A program made the translations under genes and the position numbers. Of a stretch of DNA of 64,000 bases, positions 37,901-47,400 are shown in pieces; positions within the stretch are counted from its first letter, which is position 1, and the number at the start of each line of letters is the position of its first letter. The stretch is taken from positions 4,154,001-4,218,000 of the forward strand of contig NC_088304.1 of NCBI RefSeq assembly GCF_032854445.1, in the 5' to 3' direction. The notes under the pieces are model-generated. The model searched no databases. It was not told the DNA's origin and saw only the letters and a list, made by a program, of their open reading frames with translations. Source of the DNA: Liolophura sinensis. Lineage: Eukaryota; Mollusca; Polyplacophora; Chitonida; Chitonidae.

Positions 37901-38227
37901 CGATACCAAGAGTTACATTCCACAACTACCAAGCAATCTTCAGAAATTTTGTGCCTATCTTCAAATCAACACAGTCATCCTGTTATCAGGACTATATTTA
38001 CTTTTGCATAGTGCTTCTTACTCCAATATTTGGTTTAATTTATGTAATATCACAGCTCTTGGATATTGTTTCTATCGACTGTTTTTAAGCCAAGCAAGTA
38101 GGCATGTTATGGTCACGAAAACTGGCTCTTTCATAATCTCCCTTTGTACATCTTCGGGGGTCACAGATGCAGGTTATTTGCTCTTTCTTACCCCTTTAGG
38201 AAGATTCTTCACTATCAATCTTGACAT
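15406..38227 (-). CDS. RBM19: RBM19, six-RRM pre-rRNA processing factor; 25 coding exons
   Basis: Nucleolar RNA-binding protein, counterpart of yeast Mrd1, needed for early 18S pre-rRNA cleavages (family knowledge). Exons, 5' to 3': 38192-38227, 37389-37571, 36689-36823, 35066-35125, 34630-34843, 33929-33987, 33128-33364, 32620-32682, 32161-32239, 31778-31849, 29150-29232, 28633-28747, 27818-27948, 27011-27068, 25267-25321, 24767-24863, 24308-24418, 23359-23559, 20058-20189, 18878-18985, 18488-18554, 17992-18127, 16590-16706, 15947-16053, 15406-15548. All have AG/GT borders and matching phases. Start [10 protein letters not shown] at 38227 fits the family. RRMs lie near residues 1-78 ([15 protein letters not shown]), 314-385, 420-495 (RLYVRNLAY), 601-675 ([10 protein letters not shown]), 724-800 (VLFVKNLNF) and 830-905 (KILIRNIPF). 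An acidic serine tract (exon 7) and a SSHNWN linker match too. Exon 24 has one extra base (A-run 15977-15981) and exon 25 probably lacks one (T-run 15447-15452): likely assembly errors. Uncorrected exon 25 stops at 15429; corrected, at 15406. Total is about 924 residues (human 960), so a final lysine-rich exon may be missed. Confidence 0.93.
16225..16500. repeat. 26-bp AT-rich repeat in RBM19 intron, about 10 copies
   Basis: Units read AGGTTAATTTAAGC followed by AAATGTAATACG, with indels. The array lies between RBM19 exons 23 and 24. Confidence 0.85.
16905..16985 (+). mobile_element. SINE tail remnant
   Basis: CCAGTTTCCTCCCACCATAATG followed shortly by AAATCAAATAAATTAA resembles the SINE body and tail. 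It is short and decayed. Confidence 0.4.
17040..17445. repeat. Tandem repeat of about 40 bp in RBM19 intron
   Basis: About ten imperfect units contain ACTCAAGGTATACC, CAGCTGATG and TTTGACTACACTT. The array lies between exons 22 and 23 of RBM19. A short plus-strand ORF at 17079-17294 is a product of the repeat. Confidence 0.8.
17510..17885. repeat. 20-bp G-rich minisatellite, about 18 copies
   Basis: Imperfect units read GGAAACTGGCAGGGACTGGA. The array is purine-rich on plus and pyrimidine-rich on minus, and ends about 100 bp from RBM19 exon 22. Confidence 0.85.
19375..19590. repeat. Degenerate 20-24 bp repeat
   Basis: Units resemble GAAGGAAACCGGAGTTCCAT with variable length. It lies in the RBM19 intron between exons 19 and 20. 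Confidence 0.75.
19855..19935 (+). mobile_element. SINE 3' end fragment
   Basis: CCTCCCACCATAATGCTGG, then CTTGAGTACTGCATAAAAC and an AAATAAATAT end. It is the same 3' family as the 34206 SINE. Confidence 0.6.
20190..21460 (-). repeat. 51-bp array that repeats the RBM19 exon 19 splice acceptor, about 24 copies
   Basis: The array directly abuts exon 19 (20058-20189) on its 5' side in transcript sense. Read on minus, each unit has a pyrimidine-rich tract and AG (CTTTGTTCCACAG) followed by TTCAAGCATGTTCC, which are also the acceptor and first codons of the real exon (FKHVPLY). The unit is thus roughly 24 nt of exon plus 27 nt of intron. The copy next to the exon also keeps TTTGTACCAT, close to the exon's CTTGTACTTA. 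In the exon's frame each complete copy soon meets TGA. The long minus ORFs here (410 and 541 residues) are in the other two frames. Confidence 0.95.
22575..22815 (-). mobile_element. tRNA-derived SINE, nearly complete
   Basis: Reverse orientation: TTTATTTATT tail, GTGTTTTACGCCGTACTC, CAGCCAGCATTATGGTGGG, CCATCCGCAGGTTGCTAGC, the B-box region CTTGAACTCACAG and GGCTCCTGGGTCATTACG. Only the outermost head with the A box is missing. It lies in the RBM19 intron between exons 18 and 19. Confidence 0.85.
22956..23012. repeat. (TA)n microsatellite
   Basis: A run of TA dinucleotides with a few G interruptions at its 3' end. The plus-strand ORF over it is an artefact. Confidence 0.95.
24965..25020 (+). 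mobile_element. SINE tail remnant
   Basis: CATATTCTTGAATATGGCAT then GAAACACTG..AAATCAAA is a diverged version of the common SINE tail. Confidence 0.4.
25885..26068 (-). mobile_element. Diverged SINE copy
   Basis: In reverse orientation it has CTGGTGTTTTAGCC, CAGCCAGCATTATGGTGG, CCATCTGCAGGTTGCTGAC and CTTGAACTCACAGCGATC. A younger copy in the same orientation follows directly (26069-26290). Confidence 0.75.
26069..26290 (-). mobile_element. tRNA-derived SINE, nearly complete
   Basis: TTTATTTATTTATTTGATC tail, TTTTACGCCGTACTGAAG, CAGCATTATGGTGGGAGG, CCATCCGTAGGTCGCTGCC, CTTGAACTCAGG and GATCCTGGGT. It lies in the RBM19 intron between exons 14 and 15. Confidence 0.85.
26325..26548. repeat. 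32-bp minisatellite, about 7 copies, between two SINEs
   Basis: The unit holds GTAGATTGTATACTGG followed by ACACGTTGGTTGCAT. The array ends in a TGATC microsatellite (about 26555-26590) that runs straight into another SINE fragment. Confidence 0.85.
26585..26712 (-). mobile_element. SINE fragment
   Basis: GGTGTTTTATGCCGTACTC, then CAGCATTATGGTGGGAGG, CCATCTGCAGGTTGCTGGC and ACCTTTCCACTC. The head is missing and a short stretch of the tail-proximal body is deleted. Confidence 0.7.
26795..26940 (-). mobile_element. Possible tRNA-like repeat remnant
   Basis: GCCAAGCGAGGCAGTAC and GGATTTGATCCCGGGTCTCC resemble the B-box region of a second SINE type in reverse. No ends are defined, so this is tentative. 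Confidence 0.35.
29475..31770. repeat. 51-bp minisatellite filling RBM19 intron 10, about 45 copies
   Basis: Unit on plus: AAGGCTACTGACTCCAATAA, AAACCAGGCCGCC and AACAGTACACAACACAGC. Some copies lack one A in the AATAAAAACC run or have TTTC for GCTA, and these variants recur at regular spacing (for example GCAAGTTTCC near 30165, 30775 and 31230), which shows a higher-order repeat. The array begins about 8 bp from the exon 10 donor side and occupies most of intron 10. It does not visibly copy an exon end. Open minus frames of up to 300 residues follow from 51 = 17 codons and are not genes. Confidence 0.95.
34206..34474 (+). mobile_element. Full-length tRNA-derived SINE with perfect 12-bp target-site duplication
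   Basis: Head GGGGCCTCCGTGGCTCAGTT with an A-box-like TGGCTCAGTTGG, B-box-like GAGTTCAAGTCC, a conserved body (GCGGATGGTCGAGGGTTTC, CATAATGCTGGCC) and a tail ATTCTTGAGTACGGCG, AAAACACCAATC plus an A-run. It is flanked by TCATTTCCTTCT at 34194-34205 and 34475-34486. The copy sits in the RBM19 intron between exons 5 and 6, opposite to the gene. This is the reference copy for the other SINE entries. Confidence 0.93.
35495..35655. repeat. Dispersed repeat of unknown class, copy 1
   Basis: It shares a block with 62315-62462: GTGCTGAAACTTA, ATTTTCCAGTAG, CCTTTCTAAAATCAATA, AATGGGCAA, TTAGTCATGGA and TCATTTACGGTA in the same order and strand. No coding frame, tRNA boxes or terminal repeats are seen. 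Confidence 0.75.
35872..36110. mobile_element. Fold-back (MITE-like) element with arms of about 80-90 bp
   Basis: The left arm (35872-35962: GCGAGTTCATGC, GACGAGACAGG, GGTGGCTCTCG, CTAAAAGGCGAGATTTTG) is the inverse complement, with mismatches, of the right arm (36020-36110: CAGAAAATCCCGCCTTTTAG, GAGAGCCCCCGCCCTGTTTC, GCGTGAACTCGC). The loop is about 57 bp. No clear target-site duplication was found. It lies in the RBM19 intron between exons 3 and 4. Confidence 0.85.
36260..36685. repeat. Tandem repeat of about 75 bp next to RBM19 exon 3, about 6 copies
   Basis: The unit contains AGCCAGCCAGCATTTCAGCC, AGCAAGGCCACCTGAACT, GACAGCTGGATGACAGC and GGGCCTGACAGTCATA. It ends within a few tens of bases of the exon 3 donor (36688). 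I see no copy of the splice junction itself. Confidence 0.88.
37035..37185 (-). mobile_element. SINE 3' half
   Basis: TTTATTTATTTGATTGGTG, CCGTACTCAAGAATATTTC, CGGCCAGCATTATGGTGAG and CGATCCGCGGATTGCTGGC match the 34206 SINE in reverse; the head is absent. Confidence 0.8.
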
Positions 38228-41200
38228 CTTCTTGTGTTCCCGTAACGACTGTGACAGTGACAGCTGACATAAGCTGATATCACAGAAACAATTACTCCAG
38301 TATTTCTACTCGACTCCACATGGCATTACCATGTGACAACACAGATTGCAGGCTCCTGATTGGCTGACTGATATCACAGTCGACTAATAAAGCGTTACGA
38401 ATATATAGTGTTTTGTCCATGCAAATTCTGGCCAGCTTTCCAAAGTGACATATTTGGCCACTTGGGATATTTTATCTTCAAACAAAACATAGCAAAAAAA
38501 TATTTTATTTAATTTAGAGCTTATTTCGTTTTCCTGAAGCAAATAGCTGTTTTTGGTATGTAGTTCTTAACTTTCTGCAATGATACTTTTTCAAATTTTC
38601 GGTCCAATTTACAATTTCTCGTTCTCTTTTCTTCAAATTTTCGTCTCTTTCATTTTTTGCTTGTTTGTGAGTGAGCGAAAAGAAATAAAAAATCACAGAA
38701 CAACAATTTTTTCTACCTTTTAGGTATTTTTTTTTTCTTTACAGCTGTACAATGACATCTAAAGCAATTTCAGTCTACTCCTGATGTGGATCATTAGTTT
38801 ATGGCCAATCAGATCTCAGCTTTTCCACAAGTGCGGGGAAAATTCAGCATGGAAGTTATTTGGGAAAACAACTAAGTACCTCGCTATGACATTTAAACTA
38901 GATAGAGAAGATAAGTGTAGATTTGCGAAACAAGATACCTGAAAAACGGTAAGGATGTACTCATGATCCAATAGTATGCCTTGCACTTTTCGGATGTGTA
39001 CACTTTCTGTTGTTTTCGACGTTTGCCTATTGCATTCAACAACAACAACGATATTGATGGGAGACTGACGGAGCTGCAAATGTCAAAGTGTCAAGGCGAA
39101 AACAAAAGCGCTCTTTTGTGCTATCCGTATCATCAAGAACTTCTATGTTTGTACCAGGTGATGTGTGGCCAGTTCTCTGGTATATTGACAAATTTGGGCT
39201 GCGGAAAGTCTGAAAACTGTCGGATTGAGAGTCACAGTTATAACATTTTTGATTCCGCATCCAGCTACTTTGAAACAAAAACAACAAACCTTTGGCTCTT
39301 GTTTCTCCCTACAAGTTGGGACTAATACAACAGTTATAGCAGTTATATTAGTTACATCTATAAGGGACATTTGCATTTCCAGCGTTCTGCCTGGGAAACT
39401 CTGAGTTGTGGGCACCAATTTCTGAATCAGAGAAGCGAATGAAAGAGAGTGCGCAAGTGAGGAGTGGGGTATGTGAGGGGGGACACATCCCCCTTTGCGT
39501 GGCAGAAATTTAGAAAAAATTACTCATCTAATGGTGCTCTGAGTGTGCATCTGAAGTAACTCATGAAAGACAAAAAGAAAGCTGGGAAAAAATTTGTTGA
39601 ATTGTATATTATGAAACTACACTGATCAGAAGAAAAGGATAGCTCTTCCCTCCCAGAGGAAAATAAATACAAAAACAAAAGCAGAATATTAGACTACATG
39701 TGCTTCTATGTAACTGTCAATTTGATAGGGTTATGCTCAGACTTACCTTCATTAGTTTGACACTTCAACCACCGGTTGTTGCTTGTCTTTATCATAGAAA
39801 ATGACTTTTAGAACACTAGTGCTATATGGTAGTTTTTGGGGCAAACTGGTGAAGTGAGGTTACATGATAGACTCTGTGTGTACATGAGCAGAAATGTAGG
39901 ATGCAAAATAATGTACACTGTAGAGAGTAGACTAGCGTGTAAATTCAGTGTTGTAGTTGCATTTTAGCTAGTTTGACGCTGTCTACATGAAAGTTTGCAA
40001 TGCATTTTATAGGAATTTGTGACAACTCCGTTTTTGTTTCCTGTCTTAATTGACTTTGGGCTTGTTTCTGTTGTTTCAATAGCTTTCCTACTTGAAAAGA
40101 ACTGAGAGTAGGCTCTCCTTTCATGGTTCATTATTTACATTTGCATTTGCTGCTGTGAACGAACATTAGACACATAAATCATCGTAGTGACAGTCTAGTT
40201 GGTTCATTTTGATCCTTGGGAATTAGGCTTATGGAAGGCAGTGTCGCGAACATCTGCATGTGCCACTTTTCAGCATTGTTTATGACATTTGCAATCACTT
40301 GCGGCAGTGTGATCGCTTATGAGAGACAGTGGTCATGAGCAGTAGCCAAAGTGAACATTACAATCAGTTGTTAAATCTACTGTCCCTTCCACAAATTATG
40401 AGTGAAGCTATCTTGATTTTGGAGTGCCAGGGACATCAAGATTTCTTTTATGACACTGGCGGAACAATTCTAGTGCCTGGAGCACCTGCCCATCGTCACC
40501 CACTATATAATATTAATAATAATAATAATAATAATATCTTTATTTATTGAAGGTAGCTCGTAATTAAAGTGTTCTTCCCCAAGGCCTTCACAGAGAAAAC
40601 ATAGGAAGCATGTCCTTCAGAGTCCAATCAAGAAATACATGAATGGATATAAAACAAGATAAAGTATCGTGTAGTTTGAAAAATGAAGGTATATACATTC
40701 ATGCATACAAAAAGCAACAACAAAACCAATAGCAATGTCCCCACATCTGTCCCTACCAGCAGGGGAGGCAAGGTAATGGGAGACTACCCATTACCAACCC
40801 CTTCCAAACCCCCTACACACATGTACAGAGAACAAACCAAGTGAGTGGGAGATGGCCCCTTTGCCATCCCCTGTTTGGTTTGAACAATGCACATGTGTAC
40901 AAGAGGGACTTAGCCTTTTGAAAAGGCAGAACTCCGCATTTCAGTATGCGTGCCATTACACTCGCCACAACAGAGCAGCCGTTGTCAAATTAGCACCCAT
41001 TCATGGACTGCGAGAGAATTCGCAACATTTCTGTTACTAAAATGGCAGCCATCTGAATTGCGAAAGTGGCTTATTCCCAAGAACTGCAGTATCCCTCTCA
41101 CTATTTGTAGGTGGCCTGATGACTGGCATCAGTGATTGAAACTCAAGTGAAGACAAATCTAACCACCAATCTTTGTGTTTTATAGTTTTGACTTGACACT

Positions 41201-41408
41201 GTGCCATATCTCTCCCAGGCCACACTATTGTAGCCTGGTGAAAACTACTTACCTCTCAAGAAACAGTGCATATGCCCAAGCTATTGCCCAAGCCAATATC
41301 AAATTAATATATAATAATTTCCACCAAAAGGAGACTGAAATCTGTCCATTGTGGCAGGAAGACGGAATGTAGAATCGTAACAGTAACAATTTTTGTTGTC
41401 AGACTACA
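38228..41408. other. Divergent intergenic region between RBM19 and UBE3B
   Basis: About 3.2 kb separates the two start codons. Promoters and untranslated first exons of both genes should lie here. A TTGTCAG acceptor sits 6 bp before the UBE3B ATG, so its 5' UTR is probably spliced. Also present: an (AAT)n run at 40507-40537, adjoining sequence that could be a non-LTR retrotransposon 3' end on minus, and an imperfect hairpin at 40815-40901. No ORF here resembles a protein. I cannot place a core promoter. Confidence 0.55.
40507..40905 (-). mobile_element. Possible non-LTR retrotransposon 3' fragment with (AAT)n tail and hairpin
   Basis: Read on minus, AATAAATAAAG-type sequence leads into a (TTA/ATT)n run, as in several LINE tails. 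Upstream of it an imperfect inverted repeat pairs CACATGTACAGAGAACAAACC (40818-40838) with GGTTTGAACAATGCACATGTG (40878-40898), plus GATGGC/GCCATC. No reverse-transcriptase frame is seen. Confidence 0.3.
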
Positions 41409-44400
41409 ATGTTTAGTCGTTTGGACACAACAAAGAAGAACCAGTTCCTGGAGCAAACAAAAAGTGCTCGAGAGGAGAGGGCCTATGAGAAAAAACGAGA
41501 GGTGGCAGCCACTAAACTTCAGGTATGGTCTATAATTAGTCCTCCATATCATACTGTCACATGTCAAGGCATACTGTGGAATATTTGCGGCAGATACAGT
41601 GTATATGCTGTCTTTTTTTGTTGCATAATTAAAGTATTTTCATGGTGCATCGATGCGAATTTTTTAAGTATTATTTTAGTTTTTTAAAACTTTTTTCATA
41701 GGCCTTCATATTACTATAGATACTACATTAAAAAAATTTGCAACAGAATGCATGTAATTCTGAAAAATTTCCCTACACCTGAAGTTAAAATAGCCCACAT
41801 GTTATAAAATGGCATCTGAAAGAAGTGTCTGGCTTGGAATGTCTCCTGCCATGGTTGTTATGACTTAAATTGCCACAAAACAAACTTTTAAAGGACATTA
41901 AAGGTAGGCTATCTGTGAATGAATGAATGAATGACTGGCTGAACGCCTTGTCAGCAATATTGCAGCCATATTGTGGCGATAGGCTTGCTGCATCTTTGTA
42001 CCAGTCAGGAGATAGTGACTTAAACTGTTGTGATTCATTTCAAATCGTGCAATAATTCATGTTACAAATGTATGACCTTTCAGGCATGGATCCGTGGCAA
42101 CTTGCACAGAAAACACTTCAAAGCAGATATCAGGTATGATTAAATTCTGTGTATACAGATTGTTTTCTACCGATACTTTAAAAAAATGGTAATTTGCAGG
42201 CAATTTTTGTACCCACCATTTCCCAAAATATGCCACAGACTAATGTAAAACAAAAGCAAGTTGAACTTAAGAAAGAAAGAGAATTTCAATAATATGTGTT
42301 AAATTTGTTTAATTTGAAGTTACAAATGATGATGTAAGGGTCCGACACAATATTACTTATAAATCTAGCTCAACATTCCTCTACACATTCGCTAACGTTA
42401 CGGGGTAGGGCTACACAACATTCTATTTGAATTTCTTGGAGTAGTTCCAGAGTTCTGCCAACTTGCACCTCAGGCACTTGAATTATGTCTCCTGCAAAAG
42501 TACAGACCAACACAAATATGCACATTACAATTTCGGCTTCCTCACCTTCATTCCTCCGGAGATTGCCGCGTCGAGGATTGTTGCCTCATGTTAAAGGAAA
42601 CCAATCAGTCATGATGGCCGTGGCAAGTGTAAAGAATGTCACCTCCCGTGTGTACAGATTTCCCACTGAAGCTACCTTAACATAGTTCATTTTGAAGCCT
42701 ACAACTGCTGCATTATTTCAGTGACACTGATGAGAACTGCTAGCCAAAAAAACTGGTCCACTTGTGTGATCAAAAGTCACTGATTCAATCCTGTAAAATT
42801 TTAAACGGTACCAAATATTACGAAAGTCACTAGCCATTGCCTACATACAGGACCTGGTCACCATCACCATTTTTAAGATGAGGCGGTGATCTTCGAGGCC
42901 GGCAATGAAGGTGAGGTTGCCGAAATTGTAGCACGCATTTTTTTGTTGGACTGTACTTTTGCAGGAGACACCACTCATAAGAAAATCAAATGGAATGCTG
43001 TGTAGCTCTACCCCATAGTGTTAGCGAAGCTGTTCAGGTACGTGGAGCTATTATAAATCTTTTGTTTATAGTGAACTGCATATTTATCCAGATATAGATA
43101 TTTGTCTGCATTTTATCAACTTACCCAAATTGTGCAACTCTAAAAGTGGAAATTAGAGATTCTCTGTTTGATCCTGATGATTAACATGTGTCTAATATAG
43201 CGCAGTGATTTATGGCTGAGAAGTTAAAGGTGCTTGCTTTTCAATCACTGTCACACAAGGTAGAGGTTCAAGCCCGGCACATGGAATTTGTAAATTCTCT
43301 CACTTTCACTGTGCATGGAGCCGAGGTGGCAATAAACAGTCAGTAATGTTACTGGCACTTGTCTTTCACCAGTGTGATGTGCATATCTGGAAATTCACCA
43401 GTGTCTCGCCAAACGTTACCCTGATCACTCTGATTTTTCTTCGCCCATGAAACTAACTACCATTAAATAAGCGAAAAATTCTTTAGTATGATGTTAAACA
43501 GGAATCAACTAAATGAATAGATATATGTAATATGTTCGCAGGAAAGCCTTGGATGAGCTCCTAAATGTACCTTCTGATGCAGAACAAGAGTATAAACCCC
43601 AGCTTGCCCCAGGTACGGTTTTATATATTCCATTACCCTAGCTTGTCCCAGGTACGGCTCTATATTGTCCATTACCCCAGCTTTGTCCCAGGTATGGCTC
43701 TATATAGTCCATTACCCCAGCTTTGTCCCAGGTACAGTTTTATATATTCCATTACCCTAGCTTGTCTCAGGTACGGCTTTATATAGGCCATTACCCCAGC
43801 TTTGTCCCAGGTACGGTTTTATATAGTACATTACCCTAGCTTGTCCCAGGTACGGCTTTATAAAGGCCATTACCCCAGCTTTGTCCCAGGTACGGTTTTA
43901 TATATTCCATTACCCTAGCTTGTCCCAGGTACGGCTTTATATAGGCCATTACCCCAGCTTTGTCCCAGGTACGGTTTTATATAGTACATTACCCTAGCTT
44001 GTCCCAGGTACGGCTCTATATAGTCCATTACGCCAGCTTTGTCCCAGGTACGGTTTTATATAGTACATTACCCTAGCTTGCCCCAGGTACGGCTTTATAA
44101 AGGCCATTACCCCAGCTTTGTCCCAGATACGGCTCTATATAGTACATTACCCCAGCTTTGTCCCAGGTACAGTTTTATATATTCCATTACCCTAGCTTGT
44201 CCCAGGTACGGTTTTATATAGGCCATTACCCCACCTTGTCCCAGGTACGGCTCTATGTAGTCCATTACCCCAGCTTTGTCCCAGGTACAGTTTTATATAT
44301 TCCATTACCCTAGCTTGTCCCAGGTACGGCTTTATAAAGGCCATTACCCCACCTTGTCCCAGGTACGGTTCTATATAGTCCATTACCTCAGCTTTGTCCC

Positions 44401-47400
44401 AGGTATGGCTCTATATAGTCCATTAAATTCTATGAGTTTGTGTTACAGCTCATATTTTATTACATGTGCTAACATATTTTCTTTAATGAAGGGGAGTAGG
44501 TCATTGCAGAGCTGTTCAAATCGCTTGTCTTTCCATTGTTAGGACACATGATGTAGATGCTCAGTTCACAAAAAGGAACAGTCGATGGTCATATGACATT
44601 GATTTCTGCAGTGTAATTGAAGACCAGTTGTCATCCACTGGGCTATCTGGTTTCCTCCACTGCCATAACATTGACCTCTGATGTTTAAGTCAAAAAGAAA
44701 AAAGAAATATTCTTGAGTGTGGTATTAAAAAAACAATAAATAAATAAATTATTCTTTAATAAAGGACTTGAAATAACGAAAAACAGTACTGTTTTTTGGT
44801 ATTGAATAGAGCTTCACTTGAATCCGTCGTCACTGATTTCAATCCTGTTGTCTTTTTGTGAAGCATTGGGAGTTTATCAACTTATCAAGAGGCTCTTATT
44901 TATCTACAACTACAAAGAAGATACACAGGTTTGTAGTAAAAACCTGATTTGAATGTGCCATTTTTAAGTGAGAATATACAAGTTGAAAAGAAGTTTCCGT
45001 TCTTTTCTCATTTTTTTTAAATATAACTCCATATCTGATAATTATATATCTGGTGTACAACTTTCCATTTAGAGGTTTCAGTGATGTCATTATTTAAAAC
45101 GTGGACAGATTAATTGCTTCCTGCAGGTTTGTCACAATATGGCTGTAAATGGCATCAATCCATAGACCTAATTATTCATTCATTCCTATGTGGCAGTCCA
45201 TCCAGGAATCCAGGGGGAATCCCCAGTATTAAATCCATTCTTCTGTCCATATGTACCTGAACATTGTATCACACATATTTTATGCCCTGTTTATGTTCAT
45301 TTATATCGCTCTACAATTTTTAATGAATATTTGTACGAATTTTTAAATATTTTAAATTCACATTCTCATATATTAAGCTATCCAATTTTTTTTTTTACTC
45401 CAGAGATTTATTTTTCTGTGCCGGTACCTGCTGGCTGGGATGAACTCTGACAACTTAAAGGTGTGTCTTGAAGGCAACTGCTTACAAATTAACACTGGCT
45501 TGCATAGTACCTGTGCAAAACTTTTTGTAATGGGTTCTTTATGACGGCTAAATTTAGCTGAATATGTGGTAACACTTCTTATATGAAAAGCTGTCGGTTT
45601 CACCATTTATTTATGCAAGTAACACAAAAATTTGAGAAACCTTCTGGCTGCCAAACCTTATTAACGGGTTTATATATGCCCTGGATCAGTGCCTGTTTAT
45701 ATACATACTCAACGATTTGTGTTTGAAAATTGAACCATTCAAAGGTTGGACTTATTAAGTAATTATAAGTAAATAAAAAATAAAAATGGTAAATGATAAT
45801 ACTTGTGTGTAATATATAAATATTTCATCAAAGTGTATGATGTATATGTGTGTAGAGGTTAAATATTCAAGGTCGCCACCAGATGGCTGCAAAATTGTCA
45901 GTGTGGCATTAAGCCTTTAATCATTCATTCATTCAACTTCAAGAGAAATATTCCTCATTTCAGGAATGTTATGTTTCCATGGCATTGCTCAAAGCCCATG
46001 TGTTGTCATGGATAAAGCAGCTCAAAGATGTCCTCATGCTTTGTTGTGATCAGCTTAGGACCTTAAGAGTAAGTTATTTCCTGGTTATCAACTGATATAA
46101 TGGTACTCAGTGGTTAAAATTATACCAACCCTGTAATATACCAGTCACCAAGTCACAGTCCAGCTGCACATGCTCATCTCATCTCCTTCATGCTCTTCTC
46201 CTTCACACCTCCTGGTACTAAACATGCAATACTACTGTACATGACTGTCCCACCCAGACATGAAGGCTGTCACTGTCCACCTCCACATGCTCTTCTCCTT
46301 CACACCTCCTGGTACTAAACATGCAATACTACTGTACATGACTGTCCCACCCAGACATGAAGGCCGTCACTGTCCACCTCCACATGCTCATCTCCTTCAC
46401 ACCTCCTGGTACTAAACATGCAATACTACTGTACATGACTGTCCCACCCAGACATGAAGGCCGCCACTGTCCACCTCCACATGCTCTTCTCCTTCACACC
46501 TCCTGGTACTAAACATGCAATACTACTGTACATGACTGTCCCACCCAGACATGAAGGCTGTCACTGTCCACCTCCACATGCTCTTCTCCTTCACACCTCC
46601 TGGTACTAAACATGCAATACTACTGTACATGACTGTCCCACCCAGACATGAAGGCCGTCACTGTCCACCTCCACATGCTCTTCTCCTTCACACCTCCTGG
46701 TACTAAACATGCAATACTACTGTACATGACTGTCCCACCCAGACATGAAGGCCATCACTGTCTACCTCCACATGCTCATCTCCTTCACACCTCCTGGTAA
46801 TAAACATGTAGTGTTAATGTATATGTCTGTCTTGTTTACAGGCCGAGTCCCACTCAGACATGAAGGTCATCACTGTCCACCTCCACATGCTCTTCTCCTT
46901 CACACCTCCTGGTACTAAACATGCAATACTACTGTACATGACTGTCCCACCCAGACATGAAGGCCGTCACTGTCTACCTCCACATGCTCTTCTCCTTCAC
47001 ACCTCCTGGTACTAAACATGCAATACTACTGTACATGACTGTCCCACCCAGACATGAAGGCCGTCACTGTCCACCTCCACATGCTCATCTCCTTCACACC
47101 TCCTGGTACTAAACATGCAATACTACTGTACATGACTGTCCCACCCAGACATGAAGGCTGTCACTGTCCACCTCCACATGCTCATCTCCTTCACACCTCC
47201 TGGTACTAAACATGCAATACTACTGTACATGACTGTCCCACCCAGACATGAAGGCCGTCACTGTCCACCTCCACATGCTCTTCTCCATCACACCTCCTGG
47301 TACTAAACATGCAATACTGTACCGTACATGACTGTCCCACCCAGACATGAAGGCCATCACTGTCCACCTCCACATGCTCTTCTCCTTCACACCTCCTGGT

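Noticed and set aside
15406-38227. RBM19 as a pseudogene because of frameshifts
   Set aside because: All introns are retained, 23 of 25 exons are clean, phases agree and RRM residues are conserved. Both faults are in homopolymers, which fits assembly error.
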